From Ignavibacteria bacterium UBA7675 (lineage in GTDB: Bacteria; Bacteroidota; Ignavibacteria; Kapaibacteriales; UB7675), in assembly GCA_002483085.1 (NCBI GenBank), contig DLHF01000033.1:11164-75163 (forward strand): a DNA stretch of 64,000 bases, in the 5' to 3' direction. The translations under genes and the position numbers were made by a program. How positions within the stretch are numbered: the stretch's first letter is position 1; the number at the start of each line of letters is the position of its first letter. Below, in pieces: positions 17,571 through 25,988 of the stretch. The notes under the pieces were generated by a model that was given only the letters and a program-made list of their open reading frames with translations, ran no database searches and had not been told where the DNA came from.

Positions 17571-19520
17571 ATGCTTTCCGTTTCTGGTCTCTCTATTCAT
17601 TTCGGCGGGTTCTACCTGTTCGACAACGTTTCTTTTCTCATTGAGAAAAACGACCACATTGGTTTGGTCGGGAAAAATGGTGCGGGAAAATCAACACTGC
17701 TGAAAATCCTCGCAGCCGAGCAGATAGCCGAGCAGGGCACTGTAGCCAAACCCAATAGCTATACTATCGGCTATCTGCCGCAGGATGGCATCACTTCGGG
17801 CGGGCGCACAGTCTTCGACGAAGCGGCTACTGCTTTTGGTGAACTCCTCTCGCTCGAAGACCGCATTCACAAATATTCGGCAGAAGTAGCTACGAGAACG
17901 GACTACGACTCCGCGAGCTATGCCGAATTGCTCGAAAAGCTCGCCGATGCCAACGACAAATTTGCGCGCATGGGCGGCATGACTATCCACGCCGATATCG
18001 AGCGCACACTCAAAGGACTTGGCTTTAGCGCCGACGACCTCCGGCGCATGACCGACGAGTTCAGCGGTGGCTGGCAAATGCGCATAGAGCTCGCAAAAAT
18101 CCTGCTGCGCCGCCCAGACTGCATTTTGCTCGATGAGCCTACGAACCACCTCGATATTGAATCAATCCAGTGGTTGGAAGAATTCCTGCGCTCTTACGAA
18201 GGCTCCGTCGTGCTGGTATCACACGACCGCGCTTTTCTCGATGCTGTCACCAATCGCACTATCGAAATAAGCAATGGAAAGACCTACGACTACAACACAT
18301 CGTACTCCAACTACGTAGAGCAGCGAGCCGAGCGCCGCGAACTTCAGGCTGCCGCGTTCAGGAACCAACAAAAGCAAATAGCCCAAACCGAGCGCTTTAT
18401 CGAGCGATTCCGCTACAAAGCTACAAAAGCAACGCAAGTACAGTCGCGCGTGAAACAGCTCGAAAAAGTAGATCGCGTAGAAATCGACGACGAAGATACT
18501 TCCTCCATCCGATTCCGCTTTCCCGATGCTCCGCGCTCCGGGCGCGTTGTTGTGGAAGCCGAGCATTTGTCCAAGTCGTTTGGCGCAAAATCAGTCCTTC
18601 GCAATATCGGCTTTGCGGTAGAGCGCGGCGAGCGTGTAGCGTTCGTGGGGCGCAATGGCGAAGGTAAATCGACAATGGCAAAAATCATCATCGGACGCGA
18701 GCCATACGACGGGAGATTAGAGCTCGGACACAATGTAAAGATTGGCTACTATGCCCAGCACCAAGCCGAACTGCTCGACGGCGATATGACGGTGTTCGAG
18801 GTTATCGACAATGCTGCGGCTGGCGATATGCGTACACAAGTACGCAATCTGCTCGGTGCATTCCTCTTTAGCGGCGATAGTGTGAACAAAAAAGTAAAAG
18901 TGCTCTCGGGCGGCGAGAAATCGCGCCTGGCGCTGGCCAAACTGCTGCTGGAACCATCGAACTTGCTTATCCTCGACGAGCCGACAAATCACCTGGACAT
19001 GCGCTCGAAAGATATGCTCAAACAGTCGCTGCTCGACTACGAAGGTGCGCTCATCGTGGTATCGCACGACAGAGATTTTCTCCAAGGCCTTACGCAAAAG
19101 GTCGTCGAATTTCGCGGCGGCGGCATCAAGGAATTTGCAGGCGATATCTACGACTTTTTGCGCGCGCAGAAAATGGAGTCGCTGCACGAGCTCGACCTCC
19201 CCAAGCCCTCTGCTGCTGCGGTGGCGGCGGAACTCGCCGATAAAAAAACTTCTACGCAAATCGACCGCGAAGAGCGCAAACGCAGGCAGGCCGAGGAACG
19301 CCGTATCCAACGCAAAGTAGACGATTGCGAAAAGGAAATTTCTGCACTCGAAGAGCGTGTGGCGGCTTTAGAAAAGCAAATGGCTGCGCCGAGCTTCTAC
19401 ACCGATCCCGACTCGCGCACTGTGGTGTCGCAATACGACGAGGCACGCCAAGCGCTTGAAAAACGCATGGAAGAATGGGCTGTACTCCAAGAGCAGCTCG
19501 AAGAAGTAAAAACGGTGTAA
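17571..19520 (+). CDS. ABC-F family ATPase (ribosome-associated type)
   Basis: 649 residues from the ATG at 17571; an in-frame TTG at 17547 is less likely. Two ATP-binding cassettes and no membrane segments. The first has GLVGKNGAGKST, signature FSGGWQMR and LLDEPTNHLD. The second has FVGRNGEGKST, signature LSGGEKSRLALAK and LILDEPTNHLD. The linker between them (ATKATQVQSRVKQLEKV) is the P-site tRNA interaction motif region of ABC-F proteins. A C-terminal charged coiled coil (about 560-645) resembles the Uup/YheS tail. Known members bind the ribosomal E site and relieve stalling. It could instead be a resistance ABC-F, but the long coiled-coil tail favours a housekeeping type. Confidence 0.9.
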   Translation: MLSVSGLSIHFGGFYLFDNVSFLIEKNDHIGLVGKNGAGKSTLLKILAAEQIAEQGTVAKPNSYTIGYLPQDGITSGGRTVFDEAATAFGELLSLEDRIHKYSAEVATRTDYDSASYAELLEKLADANDKFARMGGMTIHADIERTLKGLGFSADDLRRMTDEFSGGWQMRIELAKILLRRPDCILLDEPTNHLDIESIQWLEEFLRSYEGSVVLVSHDRAFLDAVTNRTIEISNGKTYDYNTSYSNYVEQRAERRELQAAAFRNQQKQIAQTERFIERFRYKATKATQVQSRVKQLEKVDRVEIDDEDTSSIRFRFPDAPRSGRVVVEAEHLSKSFGAKSVLRNIGFAVERGERVAFVGRNGEGKSTMAKIIIGREPYDGRLELGHNVKIGYYAQHQAELLDGDMTVFEVIDNAAAGDMRTQVRNLLGAFLFSGDSVNKKVKVLSGGEKSRLALAKLLLEPSNLLILDEPTNHLDMRSKDMLKQSLLDYEGALIVVSHDRDFLQGLTQKVVEFRGGGIKEFAGDIYDFLRAQKMESLHELDLPKPSAAAVAAELADKKTSTQIDREERKRRQAEERRIQRKVDDCEKEISALEERVAALEKQMAAPSFYTDPDSRTVVSQYDEARQALEKRMEEWAVLQEQLEEVKTV

Positions 19521-19545
19521 GCAAGTAGCTCGCAGTGTAATTTTT

Positions 19546-19610
19546 TCGCTTCGGCCTCTGCCCTCGCTTCGGTCTCCGCTCCGCGTAGCATCCCCCGCCG
19601 CGTGGCTTGG
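19546..19610 (-). repeat. Dispersed intergenic core repeat, copy D
   Basis: On the minus strand it reads AAGCCACGCGGCGGGG then ATGCTACGCGGAGCGGAGAC, followed by CGAAGCGAGGGCAGAGGCCGAAG. More diverged than other copies. It fills most of the gap between the ABC-F and porin genes. Confidence 0.7.
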
Positions 19611-19749
19611 AATACCCCATCCGCAAGCACAGATGTGCAATTCACAGGCGCCACAGAGCATCGCGTGCCACAGCATCCATCCATCGCATTCCCTCCCCCT
19701 TTACCAGCTATCTCCATCTATTTCCAGCCCTTATGTTACAATTTATTTA

Positions 19750-19781
19750 TTTGGATTAGGTTCAAATAAGCTGTAATTTTG
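19750..19781 (+). promoter_or_regulatory. Bacteroidota-type promoter of the porin-imelysin-cytochrome operon
   Basis: TTTG at 19750-19753, a 20-nt gap, then TAATTTTG at 19774-19781: an exact match to the TTTG-N(19-21)-TAnnTTTG consensus recognised by the Bacteroidota primary sigma factor. The expected start of transcription is about 20 nt before the porin ATG. Confidence 0.75.
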
Positions 19782-19809
19782 CCATGCTTACATTGGATGG
19801 AACAAGAAC

Positions 19810-21045
19810 ATGATGAAAATGCGCCGCTATTCTGTTGCAGCCTGCCTTGCAATTCTTCTGACAACTCCTTTGCTTGCCGACGACGACGCCACTGGTGTAG
19901 AACACTGGCTTGAGCGCTTTACGCTTCGGGGCTATGGTATTGCCAACTATTACGCCTACGATTGGGAAACCGATCCTCAACGGCGCAATACCATTGATAT
20001 CGAGCGATTAGTACTGTATCCGGGCTTTCGCATCAGCGACAACCTGCGCCTCAACAGCGAAATTGAGTTCGAGCACGGCGGCACGGGCGTCACGATGGAA
20101 TTCGACAGGTTCGAAGAATTCGGCGAATACGAAACCGAAGTAGAAAAAGGCGGCGAAGTATTGGTAGAACAACTGAACATTGAATACCGCCCTTACGAAA
20201 ACCTTGGCCTGCGCGCTGGCCGCATCAAAGTGCCCATAGGCATTATGCAGAAAGAGGACGAGCCCCACGAATACTTTACGCCTTGGCGTTCGGAAATGGA
20301 GGCGACAATCCTGCCCTCGCTCTGGTATGAAAATGGCCTTGAGCTGTTTGGAACCGTTGAAGGCATTGTCACCTACAGCGCCTTAGTTGTGAACGGACTG
20401 GACGGCACGGGCTTCAGCTCGGCGCGCTGGATTGCAGGCGGACACCAGAAACGCTTTGAAATGGTGAGTGCCGAAGACCTCGCGTTTGCCGCACGAGTAG
20501 ACGTCGAGCCAATGGAAGAAACCGTCGTAGGTGCCTCGGCCTATTTTGGTAATACAACAAATAACCGCCCCAAAGCGGATATGACTGCCGACGCCCATGT
20601 GTTTATTGCCGAAGGCCATATTATCGCCGAATGGGAACCGCTTGTTGTGCGCGCAATGACACTGTATGGCACATTAGAAAACGCCGATCTCGTGTCGAAA
20701 GCCAACCGCAATCTGTCGAACAATCTCAACGTAAAGCGCACACCAGTAGGCAGTGCTGCCTTTGGCTGGTATGCAGAAGCGGGCTTTAATGTGCTGTCGC
20801 TGTTCAATGTCCCTACTATTGCCGCCGATGTATTTGCGCGCTATGAAGAATACGACACAATGGCCGAAGTCACTGGCGATATTTTCGACAACCCGCGCTG
20901 GGAACGCCACACTCTTACGGTGGGTGCTGTCTACCGTCCCCTCAAAGCTGTATGTGTAAAAGCAGCCTATGCTATGCGCACGCTCGGCAGCACTTCGGTC
21001 AACAAAGAAAATACATTCTCTCTGGGATTCGGAGCCGAATTCTAG
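19810..21045 (+). CDS. Outer-membrane porin-like beta-barrel protein (OprO/OprP-like)
   Basis: 411 residues. Signal peptide MMKMRRYSVAACLAILLTTPLLA with cleavage before DDDATG. The mature part is rich in alternating aromatic/charged strands (RGYGIANYYAYDWE, LRLNSEIEFEHGG, GLRAGRIKVPIG, LPSLWYENGLELFG) and ends in Phe (SLGFGAEF), as outer-membrane barrels do. The RxGRIKVPIG and LPSLWYENG motifs resemble phosphate-selective OprO/OprP or carbohydrate-selective porins. It is first in a run with the imelysin lipoprotein (37 nt gap) and the di-heme cytochrome (26 nt gap) behind a clear promoter. The substrate is unknown; the neighbours suggest metal uptake. Confidence 0.78.
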   Translation: MMKMRRYSVAACLAILLTTPLLADDDATGVEHWLERFTLRGYGIANYYAYDWETDPQRRNTIDIERLVLYPGFRISDNLRLNSEIEFEHGGTGVTMEFDRFEEFGEYETEVEKGGEVLVEQLNIEYRPYENLGLRAGRIKVPIGIMQKEDEPHEYFTPWRSEMEATILPSLWYENGLELFGTVEGIVTYSALVVNGLDGTGFSSARWIAGGHQKRFEMVSAEDLAFAARVDVEPMEETVVGASAYFGNTTNNRPKADMTADAHVFIAEGHIIAEWEPLVVRAMTLYGTLENADLVSKANRNLSNNLNVKRTPVGSAAFGWYAEAGFNVLSLFNVPTIAADVFARYEEYDTMAEVTGDIFDNPRWERHTLTVGAVYRPLKAVCVKAAYAMRTLGSTSVNKENTFSLGFGAEF

Positions 21046-21082
21046 AGTGCCAGCTTGTCATTCATTGTATCCGGACACGTAT

Positions 21083-22165
21083 ATGAATCTTTTCTCTCCT
21101 CGATTCCGCTCCCTTTCCCGCAGCGCTCTGTGCTGCGCTCTGGCTATTGCTTTTGTTTCCTGCTCGAAGGATGATGCTACAGGCCCATCGAACAACGAAT
21201 TCGACGCGGGATCGGTGTTGACCAACGCAGCCGACAATGTCATTACCAAAACATACAGCGATCTCGACCAGCGGGCAGCGGCACTAATGACTGCTATCGA
21301 ACAATTTAGAACTTCGCCCAGCCAGACAACGCTCAATGCAGCACGTACCGCATGGCGCGAAACACGCCGCCCGTGGGAAATGTCGGAAGGCTTTCTATTC
21401 GGCCCTGTCGATACCAAAGGACTCGACCCTGCATTGGACTCTTGGCCTGTCAATACTGTAGACCTCGACGCCGTTCTCGCAGGAAGCCAACAGCTTACTA
21501 AAGAATACATCGACGGCCTCGAAGGCACGCTCAAAGGCTTTCACACTATTGAATACCTGCTGTTTGGCACCGACGGCAACAAACAGACGAGCAGCTTTAC
21601 CCAGCGCGAATTCGATTATTTAGAAGCGCTCGCAGCAAGCCTCCACGGCACAACCACAGAGCTCCATACGTCGTGGGCTGCCGCAGGCGACAACTTCGGC
21701 GTTAATCTGCGCAATGCAGGCCAGACGAGCAGTATCTATCCTTCGCAAAAAGCGGCAATTGAAGAACTTGTGCAGGGCATTCTCGCGATTGCCGACGAAG
21801 TGGGAAATGGCAAAATCAACGATCCATTTGTGCAACAAGATGTGACATTAGAAGAATCGCGCTTCAGCAATAATTCCAAAGCCGACTTTCAAGATAACAT
21901 CCGCAGCATTCAGCACATTTACACTGGCGACTACACGCAGAACGGCGCTGGACTCGACGACTATGTAAGCATGAAAAACGCAGCGTTGGACACACGTGTA
22001 AAAAGCGAGATCAACGCAGCAATCGCTGCAATTGCGGCTATCCCCGGCACCTTTACGACGGCAATTACTGAGGAACGCGACGCTGTAGAAGCTGCACAGG
22101 AAGCCGTCCGCAAGCTGCAACAAACCATTGAAACCGATCTTGTCCCGCTGTTCGATGCAATGTAA
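21083..22165 (+). CDS. Imelysin-family (peptidase M75 / IrpA-like) lipoprotein
   Basis: 360 residues from the ATG at 21083; the frame is open further upstream into the porin tail but the signal starts here. Lipoprotein signal ALCCALAIAFVSC then SKDDATG. The imelysin domain fills the rest: RPWEMSEGFLFGPVD early and LKGFHTIEYLLFG carrying the family GxHxxE motif, then the paired helical bundle (DFQDNIRSIQHIYTGDY). Imelysin proteins are periplasmic or surface iron-related proteins; peptidase activity is doubtful in most. With the flanking porin and di-heme oxidoreductase it resembles iron-acquisition clusters seen in Bacteroidota and Pseudomonadota. Confidence 0.88.
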   Translation: MNLFSPRFRSLSRSALCCALAIAFVSCSKDDATGPSNNEFDAGSVLTNAADNVITKTYSDLDQRAAALMTAIEQFRTSPSQTTLNAARTAWRETRRPWEMSEGFLFGPVDTKGLDPALDSWPVNTVDLDAVLAGSQQLTKEYIDGLEGTLKGFHTIEYLLFGTDGNKQTSSFTQREFDYLEALAASLHGTTTELHTSWAAAGDNFGVNLRNAGQTSSIYPSQKAAIEELVQGILAIADEVGNGKINDPFVQQDVTLEESRFSNNSKADFQDNIRSIQHIYTGDYTQNGAGLDDYVSMKNAALDTRVKSEINAAIAAIAAIPGTFTTAITEERDAVEAAQEAVRKLQQTIETDLVPLFDAM

Positions 22166-22191
22166 ATAACTCGCAAGCAACAGGAGTACGT

Positions 22192-23589
22192 ATGAGCCGC
22201 TGTTTTTCTTCTTTCCTGATCTGTAGCGCCGTGTGTTGTACACTGCTGTTACAGGCGTGTAGCGACGATAACCAGCCTATTGGCTCCGGCCAGGAACCAG
22301 GTGCAGAGGACTACATGCACGCAGGAGGCGCTACCACTGTGCAGCTTGCGTCCAGCCATGCGTACTCGCAGCCAGCCCCGAATCTGTCGGCTCAATCCTT
22401 ATCCCTGCATCTGGATGGTGATCGCTCTTTTGAACAGACATTTGTAACGGCTCCGGCCAGTGCCAACGCAGGGCTGGGGCCGATGTTCAACAACACATCG
22501 TGCATCTCCTGCCACGTGCGAGACGGGCGAGGCCGACCGCCGCTGCCGGGCGAAGAAGCCGCCTCCATGCTCCTGCGTATTAGTGTACAGGGACACAACA
22601 CCCACGGCGGTCCAGCGGCTGTGCCGGGTTATGGCAACCAGCTCCAGACACGTGCCATCATTGGCACACAGTCCAAAGGTAGATTTATTGTAGAATACAG
22701 CGAGCGTATCGAGTACATGAAAGATGGTACTCCTGTGTCGCTGCGCGTGCCTTCCTACATTATTACCAGCACGTACACTGCGCTACCCACCGGGGTGCTC
22801 GTATCGCCGCGCATAGCTCCGCCAGTGTTCGGACTCGGACTATTAGAAGCAGTCAGCGAGGCAGACGTACTCCGCTATGCCGACGAGCAAGATGCAAATG
22901 GCGATGGTATTTCGGGTCGGGCAAACTATGTATGGGATGTTCTCGCTGGAAAACCGGCACTTGGACGCTTTGGCTGGAAAGCTAACCAGCCCTCGCTGCT
23001 ACAGCAAGCTGCGGCGGCATACAATGGCGATATGGGCATTACGACCTCTATGTTCCCCAAAGAAAACTGCGAAGGCGTTCCCGGCTGTGGTGAAACTTCA
23101 TCACCCGATCTGGACGATGAAACTCTGCGCGCAACAGCATTCTACACACAGTCGCTTGCAGTACCTGCGCCCCGCAACACCGACGACAAGCGCGTGCGCC
23201 GTGGCCGCGTTGTATTTGCCAATGCAGGCTGTGCTTCCTGCCACAGGCCAACAATGCTCGCAGGCCAAGCCAAAGACGCGCCTGAATTATCAGGACAAAA
23301 ATTTTCCGCCTTTACCGATATGCTGCTGCACGATATGGGCAGCGAACTGGCCGATAACCGCCCCGACTTCCTTGCAACAGGCCGCGAATGGCGCACTGCT
23401 CCATTGTGGGGAATTGGTCTGGTACGCGTCGTAAACGGCTATGAAGTCTATCTACACGACGGGCGCGCGCGCTCACTGATGGAAGCCATTATGTGGCACG
23501 GTGGCGAAGCGGAACAATCGCGCGAGCAAGTGCGAACGCTCTCGGCAGAAGATCGCGATGCACTACTCGCATTTCTCGCCTCGCTGTAG
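22192..23589 (+). CDS. Di-heme oxidoreductase (DHOR, 'thiol oxidoreductase') lipoprotein
   Basis: 465 residues, AGGAG Shine-Dalgarno 6 nt before the ATG. Lipoprotein signal CTLLLQAC then SDDNQ. Two heme c motifs: CISCH at residues 104-108, followed by RDGRGRPP, and CASCH at 347-351. Other family motifs are GLGPMFN, GLGLLEAV and DANGDGISGRANY. DHOR proteins are related to di-heme peroxidases and commonly sit beside imelysin genes; a role in ferrous/ferric redox chemistry during iron uptake is the usual proposal. Third gene of the operon. The annotation name 'thiol oxidoreductase' is historical and not supported by any motif here. Confidence 0.9.
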   Translation: MSRCFSSFLICSAVCCTLLLQACSDDNQPIGSGQEPGAEDYMHAGGATTVQLASSHAYSQPAPNLSAQSLSLHLDGDRSFEQTFVTAPASANAGLGPMFNNTSCISCHVRDGRGRPPLPGEEAASMLLRISVQGHNTHGGPAAVPGYGNQLQTRAIIGTQSKGRFIVEYSERIEYMKDGTPVSLRVPSYIITSTYTALPTGVLVSPRIAPPVFGLGLLEAVSEADVLRYADEQDANGDGISGRANYVWDVLAGKPALGRFGWKANQPSLLQQAAAAYNGDMGITTSMFPKENCEGVPGCGETSSPDLDDETLRATAFYTQSLAVPAPRNTDDKRVRRGRVVFANAGCASCHRPTMLAGQAKDAPELSGQKFSAFTDMLLHDMGSELADNRPDFLATGREWRTAPLWGIGLVRVVNGYEVYLHDGRARSLMEAIMWHGGEAEQSREQVRTLSAEDRDALLAFLASL

Positions 23590-23972
23590 CACGACATAGA
23601 GCGTCAAGACACCTACATGAAAATACACGGCACTACCTTCGTGCCTCTTTTCTCCGCAACATTACCTGTTTGCTCACCAAAACACTGCACTTTTTGCAAG
23701 GTTATATCCTTTGCGTGTTGTACTTTTAGAGCATACTGCATCCTCAAAAAGGACTGCAGGCGCAGTTATCGCTATGCTTGTGGCATAAGAAACAAGGCTG
23801 GTACAAATAGTCAGGTCGAAACACAGTCGCCAAAGCGGCTGGTATCAGCATAGAGACCAGGCAGGACTTTTGCTGCAAATGCCATGCGGACACAATGGCT
23901 TTGCATGTGGATATTCCGTGATATTCTGCAACAGAAGCAAATCCTATCCCGAAAAGAACTGAAGATATTGCT
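23590..23972. other. Intergenic region, nothing recognised
   Basis: 383 bp after the di-heme oxidoreductase. No credible gene, RNA, terminator or repeat copy seen. TTTGCAAGGTTATATCCTTTG at about 23694 has promoter-like pieces, but the -7 box has three rather than two bases between TA and TTTG. Confidence 0.4.
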
Positions 23973-25604
23973 ATGGTTCCTTCGTACACTCTTTCCACCC
24001 TTCGCAAGGCATCGGAGATCAGCGGAATCATCATCGTGACAATCGGGACTCTGGCTCTGTGCGGTTGGCTACTGGACATCACGGCATTCAAAAGCATCCT
24101 GCCCGACCTGCACGCTATGAATCCCATGAGCGCACTGTGCTTTATTCTCGCAGGCAGCGCCTTGTGGCTGCGGCACCAGCCATCCAGCTTGGCTCCCCTC
24201 ATCGCAAACGGATTTGCTGCGGCTATTATTATTACAGCAGCCATCAGGCTCATTGACTATACTGGACTGTGGAATTCCGGCATCGACCAGTTGCTATTTG
24301 CAAACCAGCAGGCATTACATAGCTCCAGCTACATGACACAGTTCACAGCGGGATATTTCCTATGTGTGAGCATTGGCCTACTGTTGTTCGATGTAGAAAC
24401 ACGCAAAAAACGACGACCAGCTCAAATTATCGGCCTTTTTATCGCTATTACGTCGTTTCTCATTCTTGTAAGCTATGCCTTTACCCTGCTTTCATTCAAC
24501 ACATTAGCCGCCCGGTATATTTCCATGCCGCTGATCGCAGCCATAGCGTTTATGCTATCAGGGCTGGGGCTGCTATGCGCCTACCCTGGCCACGGAATAA
24601 TGGCGACAGCTACGGCAGAACACTCTGGAAGCTATATGCTTCGCAGGCTGCTACCAGTAGTAATCGGTGTCCCATTCCTGACAGGCTGGCTGCGTGTAGC
24701 CGGGCAAAATATGGGCTTGTACAGTATGGAAACAGGCGCGAGCCTGTACACTGTAAGCTCTATTTGCGTGGTGACTGCTATCTTGTGGTACACTGCCAAA
24801 TCGCTGAACAAAATGGACACCGAGCGCAATACGGCAGAAGAAGCCGTGATCGCCGCTAATCACCGCCTTATGCAGGCTAATACCGATCTCAAAGCGGCAA
24901 ATGAGCTAAAAACCGACCTACTGAATATCGCTGCACACGATATGAAAAACCCGCTCGGCGCTGTTCGTACAATGGCTGATCTTATGCGTGCCTACCCAGA
25001 GGACCGCGAAACAAATCAGGAAATGATAGGTCTTATCCGGGATTCTGCCGACCACATGCTTCATCTTATCGAAGAGCTACTCCGCACCGCAGCGCTCGAA
25101 AGCGGAACAATGCAACTCAATAAAGACTATGTGGATATGAGCTCGCTTGTGGCTCTTGTCGTCGATGGCAATGCGACACAAGCTCATCGTAAATCTCAGC
25201 AGATCACGGTGCAGATGAAGTCTGGAGGCACCGTAGAAGGCGATTTTGCGCGCCTGCGCGAAGCCATTGATAATATTATTAGCAATGCTGTAAAATACTC
25301 GCCCGAGGGCGGAGCTATTCATGTGGCACTTGAGCAACACAATGGAAAAGCGCTTATCACTGTGCGCGATGAAGGCCCCGGGCTAACAGCCGAAGATATG
25401 AAAAAGCTCTTTGGTAAATTTCAGCGACTGCACGCCCGCCCCACAGGCAACGAATCATCTACAGGGCTGGGGCTCTCGATTGTAAAGCAATTAATTGAGA
25501 TGCACGGCGGCAGAGTGTGGGCCGAAAGCGACGGTGAAGATAAAGGATCGGCGTTTTACATCGAGTTACCGCTCGCGGAACGTCCCCAACTAAACGAAGC
25601 CTGA
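23973..25604 (+). CDS. Membrane-bound sensor histidine kinase
   Basis: 543 residues. The N-terminal half holds about eight hydrophobic segments (for example IIIVTIGTLALCGWLL, IIGLFIAITSFLILVSYAF, PLIAAIAFMLSGLGLLC) forming a multi-pass sensor domain. A short coiled coil follows (about 275-310). The kinase core has an H-box NIAAHDMKNPLGAV with the phospho-acceptor His at residue 322, N-box DNIISNAVKYSP, G1 RDEGPGL, F-box LFGKF and G2 GLGLSIVK. All catalytic boxes are intact. No response regulator is adjacent, so it is an orphan kinase here. The ligand sensed is unknown. No clear Shine-Dalgarno. Confidence 0.9.
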   Translation: MVPSYTLSTLRKASEISGIIIVTIGTLALCGWLLDITAFKSILPDLHAMNPMSALCFILAGSALWLRHQPSSLAPLIANGFAAAIIITAAIRLIDYTGLWNSGIDQLLFANQQALHSSSYMTQFTAGYFLCVSIGLLLFDVETRKKRRPAQIIGLFIAITSFLILVSYAFTLLSFNTLAARYISMPLIAAIAFMLSGLGLLCAYPGHGIMATATAEHSGSYMLRRLLPVVIGVPFLTGWLRVAGQNMGLYSMETGASLYTVSSICVVTAILWYTAKSLNKMDTERNTAEEAVIAANHRLMQANTDLKAANELKTDLLNIAAHDMKNPLGAVRTMADLMRAYPEDRETNQEMIGLIRDSADHMLHLIEELLRTAALESGTMQLNKDYVDMSSLVALVVDGNATQAHRKSQQITVQMKSGGTVEGDFARLREAIDNIISNAVKYSPEGGAIHVALEQHNGKALITVRDEGPGLTAEDMKKLFGKFQRLHARPTGNESSTGLGLSIVKQLIEMHGGRVWAESDGEDKGSAFYIELPLAERPQLNEA

Positions 25605-25826
25605 CGCCAAAACCAGACTTGTATCGGACAGTGTTTTCCATTGGTTTCATCTGCGGCTTGGCACTGTTCTTTAAGAACGCGAAGACAAGCCTACCATACA
25701 CCGTCACCACCATAAAATCAGAGCGCACTTGTCCGCGAATGCTCACAGGCCAGACTATCGCCCGGCGAGATTACCATGTTCCAAGCAATTGGCGCAGAGC
25801 CTGTGGCCAGAGCCGCTGCGGTAATG

Positions 25827-25873
25827 CGACCGGTGACAGCGGCCACCGGACGCCGCAGAGAAGCCCGTGCCAC
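25827..25873 (-). repeat. Dispersed intergenic module X, copy 2
   Basis: On the minus strand it reads TGGCACGGGCTTCTCTGCGG, then after a short stretch the exact core CGCTGTCACCGGTCGCA. No core-repeat partner is seen nearby. It sits in the 384-bp gap between the kinase and the TraB/GumN gene; an open frame upstream of the latter's ATG passes through it but is not protein-like. Confidence 0.7.
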
Positions 25874-25988
25874 AGAGCACAATATTAGAAACAGCAATAG
25901 CCCCAAGACTGAGTCTTATGAAAAGTCTTGCAAAAAATTTCGTATTTTACATCCTATCCAACATCTTTCCGTCAACCAGCGACATACC

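Noticed and set aside
25776..25988. Upstream extension of the TraB/GumN frame
   Set aside because: It covers module X copy 2 and would hide the signal peptide that starts at 25989.
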